Assembly (NCBI GenBank): GCA_025174535.1
Contig: JALBUN010000001.1
Location: 310,001 to 374,000 of the forward strand
Direction: 5' to 3'
Origin: Cantharellus purpuraceus
Taxonomy: Eukaryota > Basidiomycota > Agaricomycetes > Cantharellales > Hydnaceae
Length of the DNA stretch: 64,000 bases
In this document: piece after piece, positions 9,930 through 20,160 of the stretch
How positions within the stretch are numbered: the first letter of the stretch is position 1
Layout: every line of letters starts with the position of its first letter
Translations under genes and position numbers: made by a program
The notes under the pieces: model-generated
Databases searched by the model: none
Told to the model about the DNA's origin: nothing
What the model saw: the letters and a program-made list of their open reading frames with translations, nothing else

Positions 9930-10335
9930 TTTACTAGCAGCCAAACTCTGGCCCTTTCCCATTGAACCCTGAGTTGTCCCAGACCTTAACATGTACCTGT
10001 GATGTGAAGCAATCTATGACTACCAGTAGATAGCCATGGTCATTTGATTTCAGTAATGGACCCATAAAGTCCATTCCTATTGATTGCCAAGGCTGGCCTG
10101 GCACTGGCAGACTGTGAAGAAGCCTCGTGGGTTTCTTTGTACTGTCTTTATTCATTTGGCACTTTGCACACAAAGTGCAGAATGATTGACATTGGTGGCT
10201 ATGCCTGGCCACCAATACAACCTTCAAATGTTAGTTCAAGGTCTTTAGTTGACCAAAGTGGCCAACTACCCGGTGTGCATAGTTGATTATTATTTCAACC
10301 AGCCTCCTCCCCTTCAGAAACACTGAATGGGGTAT
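9930..10335 (-). pseudogene. Minus-strand gypsy integrase zinc-finger fragment
   Basis: Reading minus from 10335: CIPHSVFLKGRRL, then INYAHRVVGHFGQ, then (after stops) CQSFCTLCAKCQMNKDSTKK and LLHSLPVPGQPWQSIGMDFMGPL. This is the H-H-C-C zinc-binding domain of a gypsy integrase and the start of its catalytic core, including the first Asp (MDFMGP). In-frame stops and truncation after about 9934 make it a remnant. The sequence up to about 10.76 kb is of similar character but has no clear motif. Confidence 0.8.
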
Positions 10336-10769
10336 ACAGATTTTCATATCTGCTATCAATGGCACAAGTGAGTGGTGACTCACTTGCTTTGATTAGATTA
10401 GGGAATAGCTTGTGGATGAGCATGTCAAATCTCATTGGGAACCGATCCCTACAAGGTGAAGTGGTCAGTGGTCATGGGTAGGACTGATGCACACTCTGGA
10501 GAAATTTACAATGATGTCATGACACTGATGCTTGAAGCATCTCATGAACAAGTCCACTGAAGAGCTGAAGAAAAAAGTGATGGTATACTGCATACACCAT
10601 ATAATCTGATCAGTTGCAGATCTTTGTTGAGGATTGAACTCTCAGTATTTGGAATAATCATCTCTCCCCTACATCATCTATCACTCAGTTCCCATAAGCC
10701 ATCTTGAGTTCTGAAGTTCAGGACTATCATATCCTCAATCATATCGAACTGAATTTGTAGATAAAGCCG

Positions 10770-11057
10770 GTTCCTGACCCTTCAAATGGACCGTGACGTC
10801 TATTGTTTACTGTAAAAATGATCTCCCTCTTCCATTGGCATAAGCTTCATTCGTAGACTATCTAGTCAGGACTTGCATTGCAAGAAGGCCAACCCTATCA
10901 TTTTACCAAAAGCAACAAGGTGTCTCAATAACGTTGGACTATCTGCAATCGGAAAGTATATCTGGCTACAAAATACTGTACAGCGTTTCCTGCTTGTACG
11001 TATTACGGTAGCAGGCTACTGGCCCCAACATAAAAATCGAGCACTTGTGCAGGACGA
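10770..11057. other. Intergenic, nothing recognised
   Basis: The border between the transposon block and the gene island. No reading frame, repeat or RNA gene was recognised. The 3' untranslated region of the F-box gene probably ends here. Confidence 0.4.
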
Positions 11058-12608
11058 TCACACCGCAAGGGAAATGTTCCTATCTTGAGCAATCGTACGG
11101 GCGGTCTTTCCCAATTCCGCACACTCTCTCTCATTGTAGAGTATGTGCCTTGCCCTGATCTGCGTCCACTCAGTTGTCCTCAAAGCATTCACAAACGCAC
11201 GCCCGTTCACCTGCGGCGCATTGCTGATTGTGAGTTTTCGCCGGGAGGGCTGTTGCATCGTGCCGTACGGAGCGTAACGCACGAGGACCGCGTCGCTGAA
11301 AATGTCCCCCTCGAGCTCCAAGTGACGCAAATGGGTCATTTTAGGCACCGCCATATCCACAGCATACTCTTCTTCGTCCGATCGACGCCTCAGGGGTGAA
11401 CGTTTGATCGTGAGATGCGTCAATGCTGTGCAAACGTCGATAAGCCACGCACGGAGGTCCTCGTTGGTGAGGCCAAAGATTTGCTCTATCTTCACATCTT
11501 GTAGGGTGGAACATGAAGATATTGTGAACATGCGAAGCTGCTGTATCTTGAGAGATCCATTTACCAATGTCAATTTTTCAAGTGAGCAGATGGGCGTAGG
11601 TGAATCATGCACGTCACTTGTTGAAGCAAAGCCGTGGACTGTGAGCGAACAAAGACGTGGCCAATGTGAGACACATTGGAGGATATCGTCGATACTCAAG
11701 GTATGGAAGTGCGAAGAGCCGGAAGCCGGTATGAAGCTGCCAAAGCCGGACCGGAATCGCTTCACATTGGCTAAACTACACAACGCGCGAACCAAGTCAT
11801 GTGCACACGACCGGTGTGTGTAGCCAAGATGCAGATCAGTGAGCGTCGTGGCATGCTGGAGAATTGTGACTACCGCCTTTCCAAATTCCCAGACGTCCTC
11901 TCGGGTACTTGGAAAGTGTCTAGAGTCAAACACCTTAATCTTCTTTCCCAGCTGAGGATTTGATTCTATCGCTCTCGCAACTCGCATCGGAGTTGGACAA
12001 TTGCGGCCACCATTGTAATGAGCGAAGTCTCGGACCAGGTGTTCCAAAGCGGGGATCCAAGCGTGGCATACGAGCGCAAAGGATATCAGTGTTCTCCGCC
12101 AGCAGGATCGGAACTCTTGGATTGCTTCTCGAAAGATCATATGAAGCAATTCGACTGGGAGATTGTTGAATGGCAGACGAGAACTGGAAGGAGGCAAGAT
12201 CCTTACTCCATGCGCAAGAATACCCATGGATGCAAGGGTAAATCCATACTTGTCCTGTCTGGGCGACCCTCGAAATGTATGGTTGACTTTTAGAAAAAGC
12301 ACGCATGATCTCAATCTTGGGGTGCAAAGTTGGACACAGTCGTACAGCGTGCGTAGAGACAGAGATTCCGTGGTTTGTGGCGGATGTAAAGTAAGATGAG
12401 CTAATGCCCATGTACTGGTGCTTTTGTCGACAACTTCAAAGACCAGGGTGCAGAGCGGAAGATCTGCGGTAGTATTGGAGTCGCTCTTGGTCCATTGCTT
12501 TGCAAGCCTGCAACCCCTTTGCTGTGCTTCGAGCATGCTCGACGTGGTCTCGTCTGCTTTCGCACGACCAGCCCCGAGAGGGAGGCGATGCTGAGCTCTC
12601 GAACCCAC
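11058..12608 (-). CDS. F-box protein with leucine-rich C-terminal region
   Basis: A single-exon 516-residue frame. The F-box lies near residues 144-190 (RLPFNNLPVELLHMIFREAI, LVCHAWIPAL), the Skp1-binding motif of SCF ubiquitin ligases. The C-terminal 300 residues contain irregular LRR-like segments (LTDLHLGYTH, FHTLSIDDIL, LEKLTLVNGS, LRHLELEGD) that would bind substrate. The arrangement, an N-terminal stretch and then an F-box with LRR-like repeats, is typical of the large and variable basidiomycete F-box families. The start is the first ATG after an upstream stop; a later start before the F-box is possible. The substrate is unknown. Confidence 0.8.
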   Translation of the reverse strand: MGSRAQHRLPLGAGRAKADETTSSMLEAQQRGCRLAKQWTKSDSNTTADLPLCTLVFEVVDKSTSTWALAHLTLHPPQTTESLSLRTLYDCVQLCTPRLRSCVLFLKVNHTFRGSPRQDKYGFTLASMGILAHGVRILPPSSSRLPFNNLPVELLHMIFREAIQEFRSCWRRTLISFALVCHAWIPALEHLVRDFAHYNGGRNCPTPMRVARAIESNPQLGKKIKVFDSRHFPSTREDVWEFGKAVVTILQHATTLTDLHLGYTHRSCAHDLVRALCSLANVKRFRSGFGSFIPASGSSHFHTLSIDDILQCVSHWPRLCSLTVHGFASTSDVHDSPTPICSLEKLTLVNGSLKIQQLRMFTISSCSTLQDVKIEQIFGLTNEDLRAWLIDVCTALTHLTIKRSPLRRRSDEEEYAVDMAVPKMTHLRHLELEGDIFSDAVLVRYAPYGTMQQPSRRKLTISNAPQVNGRAFVNALRTTEWTQIRARHILYNERECAELGKTARTIAQDRNISLAV

Positions 12609-13102
12609 ATTATCATTTATTTCCTAAACCAGGTCTTAACGTTCATAATCAACAGTCATTACCAACCATGCGCACCAAGACGGCAAGTTCCTGCGTATTC
12701 TTGCATCCAATGATAACTCGGATCCCCGAAAAGTACTGTTCCGCTCCAGGCTCAAGAGTTGCATGGACCATGAACTCGTTACCGTGCGGGGTGGTGCCTG
12801 GCCCTTCATATTGGTAGTCACTTATCCAACATCCTGATGCATATTCTTGAAAATCTTGTAAGGACATATGAAGAGATGTAGAGAAGAGTCGATTGAAGCC
12901 CTGTCCTAAACACCAGCATTACCCATATAGCGTTAGTGTGATGGATTACTGATCGCCGGTCCCTGGCCTCATTGCCAGTGTGAGTTGTAGCGCTTCACGA
13001 TGCCTCGTCACGCGTCACGGCGCTCTAGGAGTAGCATGTCGCCGCGTCCACATGGCCAAACAATGTTGAGAATTTAAGTGGCGGGCGTTTACCCTGCTCG
13101 AC
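12609..13102. other. Intergenic between divergent F-box and mL40 genes
   Basis: It holds the promoters of two divergently transcribed genes. A 72-codon minus ORF (12649-12867) lies here but shows no known motif. No RNA gene was seen. Confidence 0.4.
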
Positions 13103-13675
13103 ATGAGCTGGCTTTTTCGTTCTCGGCTATCCTTACTTCCCCAACGGCCTCTGATAGACACTTCCAGAACACCCGTACGCAATGCCAGCAGTCGGCGCAC
13201 CTCAGTCGACCCAAAACTGGAGACAATCCGTCGCGCTCTGTATCCCCCCAACGTCCGAAATAAACCAACCCCGACAGGCGCATGGCGTCCGAACACATTA
13301 CGAGCATTGCGAAAAGCTATTCCATCCATCCAGGCGCACGAAATAATAGAGCGTGCTTTTAAGCTGTATATACGGCACAAGCGTCAGCGTCGCCAAACTG
13401 AACTGGAGCGGAAATTCGAGAGCATGCGGAATGCAATGATCGAGCTCGACAACGTCAACCCCAGGCTCGCGCGTGAGGCGAATGTGCAGGATGACCCGCG
13501 GTCTCGGTCAGAGGAGGAGATGACGTTGTTGAAAACCCTACGCGGGACGGAGAAGTTGGCGGCGGAAGGACGGATTCGTGGGCTTTTCCCGCGAGAAATG
13601 AGAATACCAGCGGATACCCCTCCAAGAGATGGATGGAATCATGATTGGAAGCCTCCCACTGCGCGGCGAATATAA
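13103..13675 (+). CDS. MRPL40: Mitochondrial large ribosomal subunit protein mL40
   Basis: A single-exon 190-residue protein. The first 35 residues are Arg/Ser-rich and lack acids (MSWLFRSRLSLLPQRP), like a mitochondrial import presequence. The body has the basic helical segment IERAFKLYIRHKRQRRQ, a conserved MRNAM..L...NPRLAREANV region and a C-terminal RIPADTPPRDGWNHDWKPP motif. I recognise this as the mL40 family (yeast Mrpl28, also called MRP-L28), a component of the mitoribosomal large subunit. Length is normal for the fungal family. It is transcribed away from the F-box gene. The assignment rests on remembered family motifs. Confidence 0.75.
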   Translation: MSWLFRSRLSLLPQRPLIDTSRTPVRNASSRRTSVDPKLETIRRALYPPNVRNKPTPTGAWRPNTLRALRKAIPSIQAHEIIERAFKLYIRHKRQRRQTELERKFESMRNAMIELDNVNPRLAREANVQDDPRSRSEEEMTLLKTLRGTEKLAAEGRIRGLFPREMRIPADTPPRDGWNHDWKPPTARRI

Positions 13676-14543
13676 GGTGAATAATAAGCAGAGATTAGAA
13701 GCGATAGCCTCACAAGGTGTATAGGGAAGAGGATCGCGACAGGAATCTGGATATGATGTAGTTCCGACTATCAATATCTTTGATAATTGGTGTGCTTCTG
13801 ACTCGATCTCAAATTCATCGCAACACTTGTTTGCGATATGACGCTCTGATTATACTATCTAATTGTTATGTCCTTCGCGAGTCAAAACGAGCAGAAGCTA
13901 ACATGTTCATGAACAGCTGTTAGATTCTGTCTGAACGCGACTGGAGGTGCAACACGCGTAGGCAGCTGTCCAGATGTATGTTCGACTGTCTGAACACCAC
14001 TAGATCTTGTCGTCGCCGTTTATGCAAGCCGTGTTTTTTATCCCCTTGTTGGATCCACTGAATTGTGCCTGATGAATGTTTTAATTACGGCAGTGAAGTC
14101 AGGCAGCGATTTGACTTGAAATTAGGCTCACGGAATCCACAATAAATAGGTAACTCGACTTAATATCGAAACAATCATATCCCTCGAGTTGTCATCTCCA
14201 CGAGTTTAGTATCTGCAATTGGTCTAAACAGACGATACGGCAACTTGTTTCACAGCCGTTGATGCCGGCAAGATCTAACAGAGGCTGTTCAATGACTAAC
14301 TCGTTCCACCATAGCATTGGACAACCGGCACTCCATGACATTTGATTTGGGCACTGTGGGAAATGCCTTGATATACCACCTACACATAGCTTTCAACTAG
14401 CTAGGTGATATCATCCCCTGCTTTCTACTTCCACATCGATCTGACTGCCATATTACTTGTAAGCCTTACAAAAAACGATACTTATTGTCTCAATCCATGG
14501 ACTCATTACGCCTTTCCTATAGTAGTTCCACCCGGTAAAGACC
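13676..14543. other. Intergenic, nothing recognised
   Basis: About 870 bp with no long open frame and no recognisable repeat. It contains the mL40 3' flank and the BTB gene 1 promoter. Confidence 0.4.
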
Positions 14544-15681
14544 ATGGCATCATCCTCTGATCCTGAGCCAGCAAAGAAGAGGGCCCGTGCTGATACCACA
14601 GTGTACGATTCCAAGGAGTGGAAACGACACCCCGATCTGTACATGTCAGACGGAACAATGGTCCTGCTAACGGATAGCACCCTCTTCCGTGTATATCCCG
14701 GCCTCTTATCAAAGCACTCTGAAGTCTTCAGGGGTATGGCCTCGTTTTCTGAATGCCAGCCACCCAACGCCGAAGATTATGATGGATGTCCCCTCGTTCG
14801 TGTGACGGATGATCCTGATGACCTTGCATATTTCTTAGAAATGACAATGGGTTTACAGTGAGCTTCGTATCTTCTACTATTGCGGTCTCGTGGTCACATC
14901 CACCTCGCACCTCTCCTTCCATATTTAACCAATATGAAGTCATTTCCACATCGACCAGCCAACCTCCTTCTCACGTGCCGCTGCCATTCTGAGGCTCTCC
15001 ACGAAATACATGGTAGCCCCACTCCGTCGATTGGCGGTCGAGCATTTTCGTCGCATTATTCCCCAAACGCAGGACGGCATTGGGAAGCAAGAAGCCTACA
15101 GTCAAATTTTCGGGGACGATTTCCCACATCCTTTTGAGCTTGTTTCACTCTTCCGCGAGTGTCAGCTCACGTGGTTCTTGCCTTGGGCATTTTACGTGGC
15201 ATGCAAGGAAGGGTTCGATGCGCTCCTTGGCGGCGGTGTGTCACGTCATAAAGGGCAGGGACACACCATCCATATGTCTGAGGGGGATACCCGTATCGCT
15301 CTGCGTGGTTGGAAGGAACTCCGTGACAACACCCTTGACATTCGACACACTACAGTCATCTCCCGTGCGCCGAAATGCGAGTCCGGACCCTGCAATGATA
15401 CGTTACGCATGTCGTGGCTGGATACCGTATTCTACCATGTCAAAAGTGACGCCTTGGAGCAGTGGAAACCTTTCCAACTACTCGTGTGCTACCAGGAAAC
15501 TACCAATGGGCCCCCGTCTCTGACGCCGGTGGGCGGTATAACACCATGTCCGAAGTGCGTGGCTTTCTGGTTGAAAGCGGAAGGCCTCCGTAGGCGCAAG
15601 GTGTGGGACAACCTCCCACTTACTTTCGGATTACCACCTTGGGAGGTGCTTCTGCAAGAGGAGAACACGCGGACAGCCTGA
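14544..15681 (+). CDS. BTB/POZ domain protein, tandem copy 1
   Basis: Two exons, 14544-14857 and 14940-15681, joined across an 82-bp intron (GTGAGC...AAG) that restores the frame; about 351 residues. The N-terminal KKRAR cluster could be nuclear targeting. The BTB fold follows (WKRHPDLYMSDGTMVLLTDS, LFRVYPGLLSKHSEVFRGM), then a C-terminal helical region (STKYMVAPLRRLAVEHF, PFELVSLFRECQLTWFLPWA). A CPKC motif lies near the end. This is the common basidiomycete BTB family of unknown partner, probably a protein-protein adaptor. A second copy follows at 15943, so the pair arose by tandem duplication. Confidence 0.85.
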
Positions 15682-15942
15682 GCATAATGACGAGACCCAA
15701 AATTGCATAAATATGGACTATTGGCAATTAGCTGATCTGGGAACTGTACATTCTGGAAAATCATTACAACAGCTAGTTTCTGATGATCACAGACAAGAAA
15801 AAAAACCAAGGCAACCGTACATACCCAACTGGAGCACTACACCCACCATAACCAATACTTTAGGTGGCAATACCAAGTCGCCGCCTACTTGATTAGTCAT
15901 GGAGGGCCCAGCAACGCTTTTTTTTTTCCTCCTAGGGAAAGC

Positions 15943-17014
15943 ATGGAGTCACCCTCTGATCCTTCCCCAGCAAAGAAGAGAGCCCGTACTGATTCCAAGG
16001 TGAATGACTCCGAAGAGTGGAAGAGACACCCCAATCTGTACATGCCAGACGGAACATTGGTTCTATTAACGAAGGATACCCTCTTCCGCGTATATCCCAG
16101 CCTCCTGTCCAAGCACTCTGAAGTATTCAGTGGTATGGCCTCTCTTTCTCAGTGTCAGCCACCTAATGCGGAGGCTTATGACGGATGTCTCCTTGTTCGT
16201 TTGACGGACAATACTTCGGACCTCGCGCATGTCTTAAAGATGACAATGGGCTTATAGTGAGATTTTCGCATCTGTTTCTTCTGCGTATTTTTTAATCAAA
16301 GACTCCATTATAAAGTCATTTCCACAACCAACCTCCTTCTCATGTGCTGCCGCCATTCTCCGACTCTCCACGAAATACAAGGTTGACCCACCGCGCCAGC
16401 AGGCTATCGAGCACTTCAGTTGTGTCAATCCCCAGGGATTTGATGAGATTATTACGCAAAACGATTATAAGCAGGTTTTCGGAGACAATCCCCCACATCC
16501 TTTCGAGCTCGTTTCACTCTTCCGCGAGTGCCAGCTCACATGGTTCTTGCCTTGGGCATTTTACACAGCGTGCAAGCAAGGATTCAACGAGCTCATCAGT
16601 GGTGGCATGTCATATGAAGGGCAGGGCAAGGTCATTAAGATGGTTGAGGCGGACACCCGTATCGCCCTCCATGGTTGGCAAAAGCTGTGTGATGAGACCC
16701 GTGAAATTCGACGTGCTGCAATCATGTCACGCTCACCAAATTGCGAGGCGTGCCGCTGCAACGATAAGCTGATCGTGGTTTGGCTAAACTTCGCCTTTCA
16801 TCATGATGATGTTAATAGCAACTCATTCGAGAGGTGGAACCGTTTCAATGCACGCAACTACAAGACCACGAATGACAAACCATCTAAGACACTCCAAAGT
16901 CCATGTCCGATATGTGCAGATTTATGGCGGAAAGTGGAAGGACAACGTAGGCGCATGGTATGGGACAAACTCCCACAGATTTTTGCATTGTCGCCTTGGG
17001 CAGAATTAAAGTAG
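15943..17014 (+). pseudogene. BTB/POZ domain protein, tandem copy 2, frame broken at splice junction
   Basis: A paralogue of the upstream BTB gene with the same layout: KKRAR cluster, BTB region 15943-16256, intron GTGAGA...AAG (16257-16315), then the C-terminal region to 17014 (KQGFNELISGG, CPICADLW). Just after the acceptor it lacks 7 nt that copy 1 has (atcgaccag region). The conserved splice sites therefore put exon 2 out of frame (an early switch to another frame). Downstream codons remain well conserved, so the break looks recent, or an unseen alternative splice site is used. It is called a pseudogene with moderate confidence. Confidence 0.65.
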
Positions 17015-17646
17015 GAGGACAAGGACAAGCGGTTAACATACCTATAAGTGATGGGACATTGAATAATCGACAGGTTACTGGTGAGCTAGGAGTAGTGGAC
17101 AACCACATGTTAGATCTATGGCATTGAAATATTGACCGTCGACCGCCAATTAGTATGCAGTACTGCAGTACTAAGTGGAAATGACTCATGCATCCTCCAA
17201 ACGCACTAGCATTAATGTAAGCCTTTGTTTTTACCAGGTTGCCAGGTTCATAATCAATCTGTAATATACGCGGCCTCGGCATGGGGTGTGAGGGGAATGC
17301 ATATATATTGGATGGAAATCGAACAGCTTTCCCCAGTTAAAGCGTAGCACCTTCTGCAAGAGGAGAAGAAGAACAGCCAGACAGCTAGTGACGAGGCATA
17401 ATTCTGGGTAGCGGGTGAGCAGCTATTCGCGGAACAGAGCATTGTGTACATTCATCAATACATAGGAAAGTATCAATCTACTACAAACAACCAGGGCGTT
17501 AGGGACTAACTGAATGAAAATAGTGTGCAGTGCACGCTTTACGAAGATGAGATATCCCGTGCGTCTTTCAAATACAAAAAAAGGGTGGCAATTCAAGAGT
17601 CCTCATATTCAGTCAGCCATAGTCAATAACACACATCAAACGTCGT
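17015..17646. other. Intergenic, convergent gene ends
   Basis: 3' flanks of BTB copy 2 and of the DNA ligase gene, which face each other. No further gene was seen. Confidence 0.4.
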
Positions 17647-19643
17647 TCAGACATCGTTTGGTCCTGTGGCACCAGCCTTGCGATGTTCAGGCACTTCTGC
17701 ATCCTTTGGCTCTGTCTTGTCCGCTGCCTCACCTATGAAACTTGGAAATCTGAAGCACAATGAGTGAACACATTGCCATGCACGACTTCGAGGAAAGAGA
17801 GTGTTCCATAGTGAGAGGCGTCACCTACCTGGGTACCCCGTCCCTGGTAAGCTCCTGGAAACGGTACACGATGATAGACCCAATTTTCGGAGGGTTCTGC
17901 CGTTGCTTGTCCGAAAGCCCCGTTCCAACATTGAATTTCTTTGGGGTGAGAATCAGCTGATGCAATGAGATCCGAGAAAAGTATCTACCTTTCCAGACTC
18001 CATGATGCACTTGAGAGCACCGGTCATGCCCTTGTTTTTACCCTTTCCAGGTTCATAACCCGTAACACGGGCCTCAGCATCGTAAAAGGACTTGAAAAAA
18101 ATATCGAGGGGAAGAGAGTGGGAATGGTATTATCAGCGAATGCTTATCAGTCGAGAAATATAACGCCTCACCTTGACCTTGAGTAAGGTGGCACTTCGTC
18201 TCCCTTCGTATTCCGACTTTGGCTTCCTGAGCATGAGGCCCTCACCTCCTTTTGACTCGACGTCTTTCAGCAGCTTCAAAATATGCTCATGGCTTTCCGC
18301 TTGTGTATGTTCGACAAGGTGTACTTCAGGACATGCATGTGACCCCGAAGGGCCGAAGAGGGTTTTGAGGAATGCCATGCGGTCTTCAAAGGGTAGTTCA
18401 CCTTTTGAGGGTATATCAAATACCTATAGGAGGGGAGGAAAGTTAATGAGAATCTTAGACATTGATATCACGGGATCGTACTTGAAATGTAATAGTTTTC
18501 CAATGTGGCGAGTTCATAGTCTTGACTATAGAGACCGTGTCTTGAAATTTTCCACGCCCTCCGAATAGCTGGAATATATGATTAGTAGGAACCTCCTCCC
18601 GATAGAACCTGTGTCACCTCTCCATCCAAATTGACATCTCTGGGCAGTTCTGGTATTAGTTAAGTGAGACGAACTCCATAAGCTCAGGAGTTATACGCGG
18701 AACTCACTGTCCAGAAGTTCTTTGGGAGGCGTGAATAGATTCCCAAGGCGGCTCACCATTTGCTTTCCATCATAAAATACACTGAAGGGGAATATTTTAG
18801 TGTAGGTGTCTCTACACGATGAAGAGGTCACTTACCGAACACCATCAAGTTTCTCAGATATCCACCATCCGGTGATATCTTGCCCTCCATCGATTTTCCA
18901 CGAGTTTGCAAGCAATAGGGGTGGCGCCTTCTTTGTTTCCTCTTCTTCGTCCTCATCCTCGTCCTCCTCTTCGTCCCCCTCTTCACCCTTTTTCTTCTTT
19001 GAACCTTTAGTACCATGGCTACTCATAGGTCTCTTTTTCCTCGGTTTCTCGTCATCATCATCGTCACTAAATTCATCACCATCGGGTTTCTTCCTCTTAG
19101 CAGATTTTGACGTCGGTTTCTTGGCTTTGGAGGCAGGGGATTTCTTCTTCTTGGCGTTCACACCAGCAGGGTTCTTGAGAGCGAGACGCGCATCCTCATA
19201 GGCGTCGCCCAAAATCGAGCGAAGGTGCTTACATGACCGAGCATTGACGGGCACTTTAGACTACAATATATGCAAGTTGTCAATAACGGTAAGCTACTAA
19301 TATTGTACAGTGACCTGATTTCTCCATGCCTAGAGAGTATTAAATACGTGAACCGTCAGACAAGAGATGCTGCACTAACCGGGCAAGTGCAATAATAATG
19401 ATCCTGCGTTCTTTTGATCTTGTATATCTTGAGATATGAATGTTATTCACACAAGTACCTCAATTAGAATTCGACATACGGAATTGCTAGTGCGAGTCCG
19501 CCGAGTGTGAATCACCGAGGCCTATCACACATCATAGCTGCAAAAATTCACCTGGTCAACGATGGTGCCTCCACGTCTTCACCATCAGCAATGACTTTCT
19601 TAGGCTTGATGCCACTTATTTCGGCAAGCTCATCTTCAGACAT
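17647..19643 (-). CDS. ATP-dependent DNA ligase with SWIM zinc finger
   Basis: A multi-exon gene. It starts at ATG 19643 (MSEDELAEISGIKPKK; exon to 19552) and stops at 17647-17649. Exons fixed by splicing logic include a 15-nt micro-exon 19315-19329 (AWRNQ), 18836-19260, 17829-17938 and 17647-17749. The N-terminal CTCPAWRNQ...CKHL gives a CxC...CxH SWIM zinc finger. A Lys/Asp/Glu-rich linker follows. The catalytic core has motif I EKLDGVR with the nucleotidyl Lys, a LDGE motif, VFDIPS, motif IV EGLMLRKP and motif V LLKVK. A short OB-fold (VGTGLSDKQRQNPPKIGSI) closes the protein. It would seal DNA nicks using ATP, and the acidic/basic linker suggests a nuclear role. One or more small exons between 19440 and 19550 are unresolved. 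Confidence 0.85.
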
Positions 19644-20160
19644 GGTTCAATGGAACGTATTGGCGAAGAGTGGAAGATCAGACTCACGTAAGAGCGAGTC
19701 GGACTTCGAAGTGGCTTAGAGATTTAACCAATAAACTGGTCACTAAGTCGAATTGAGGTCCAAGAAGTAAGTATTCTTCCGTACATGTATCTATATGTGA
19801 AATCAGGGTTTATCCTATATCTCAAATTGTTTTGTTCTCGTTGAGTTGGAGTGTGTACATAGTTAGGTTCCGTACTCCCTTGACGGACGGGCTCCTTACA
19901 CACGCTCACATCACAGCTCATATAGGTCAGAAAATATCGTGATCTAGTCTCTAATAGATCTAACTGTATGGATAGAGCATAAGTGCTTGGCTAGAATTTA
20001 GCGCTGCCATGCGATGCCGTCACGCGCTCTAGTGCTGTACAACTACAGACCAAGCAGAATTCGCGGGTAATAGAAAGCTGTGTCTACCATCCCAATTTGG
20101 ACAGAAAGTCTAACGCGGTGTCCTCCCTTGCGCGTCTCACTATCTTAGCATTCGACGTCC
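19644..20160. other. Divergent promoter region of ligase and DUF6535-HEAT genes
   Basis: About 500 bp between two divergent start codons; no other feature recognised. Confidence 0.4.

Noticed and set aside
12649..12867. 72-codon minus ORF between the F-box and mL40 genes
   Set aside because: The composition is protein-like, but there is no known motif, homologue or splice partner that I can see.
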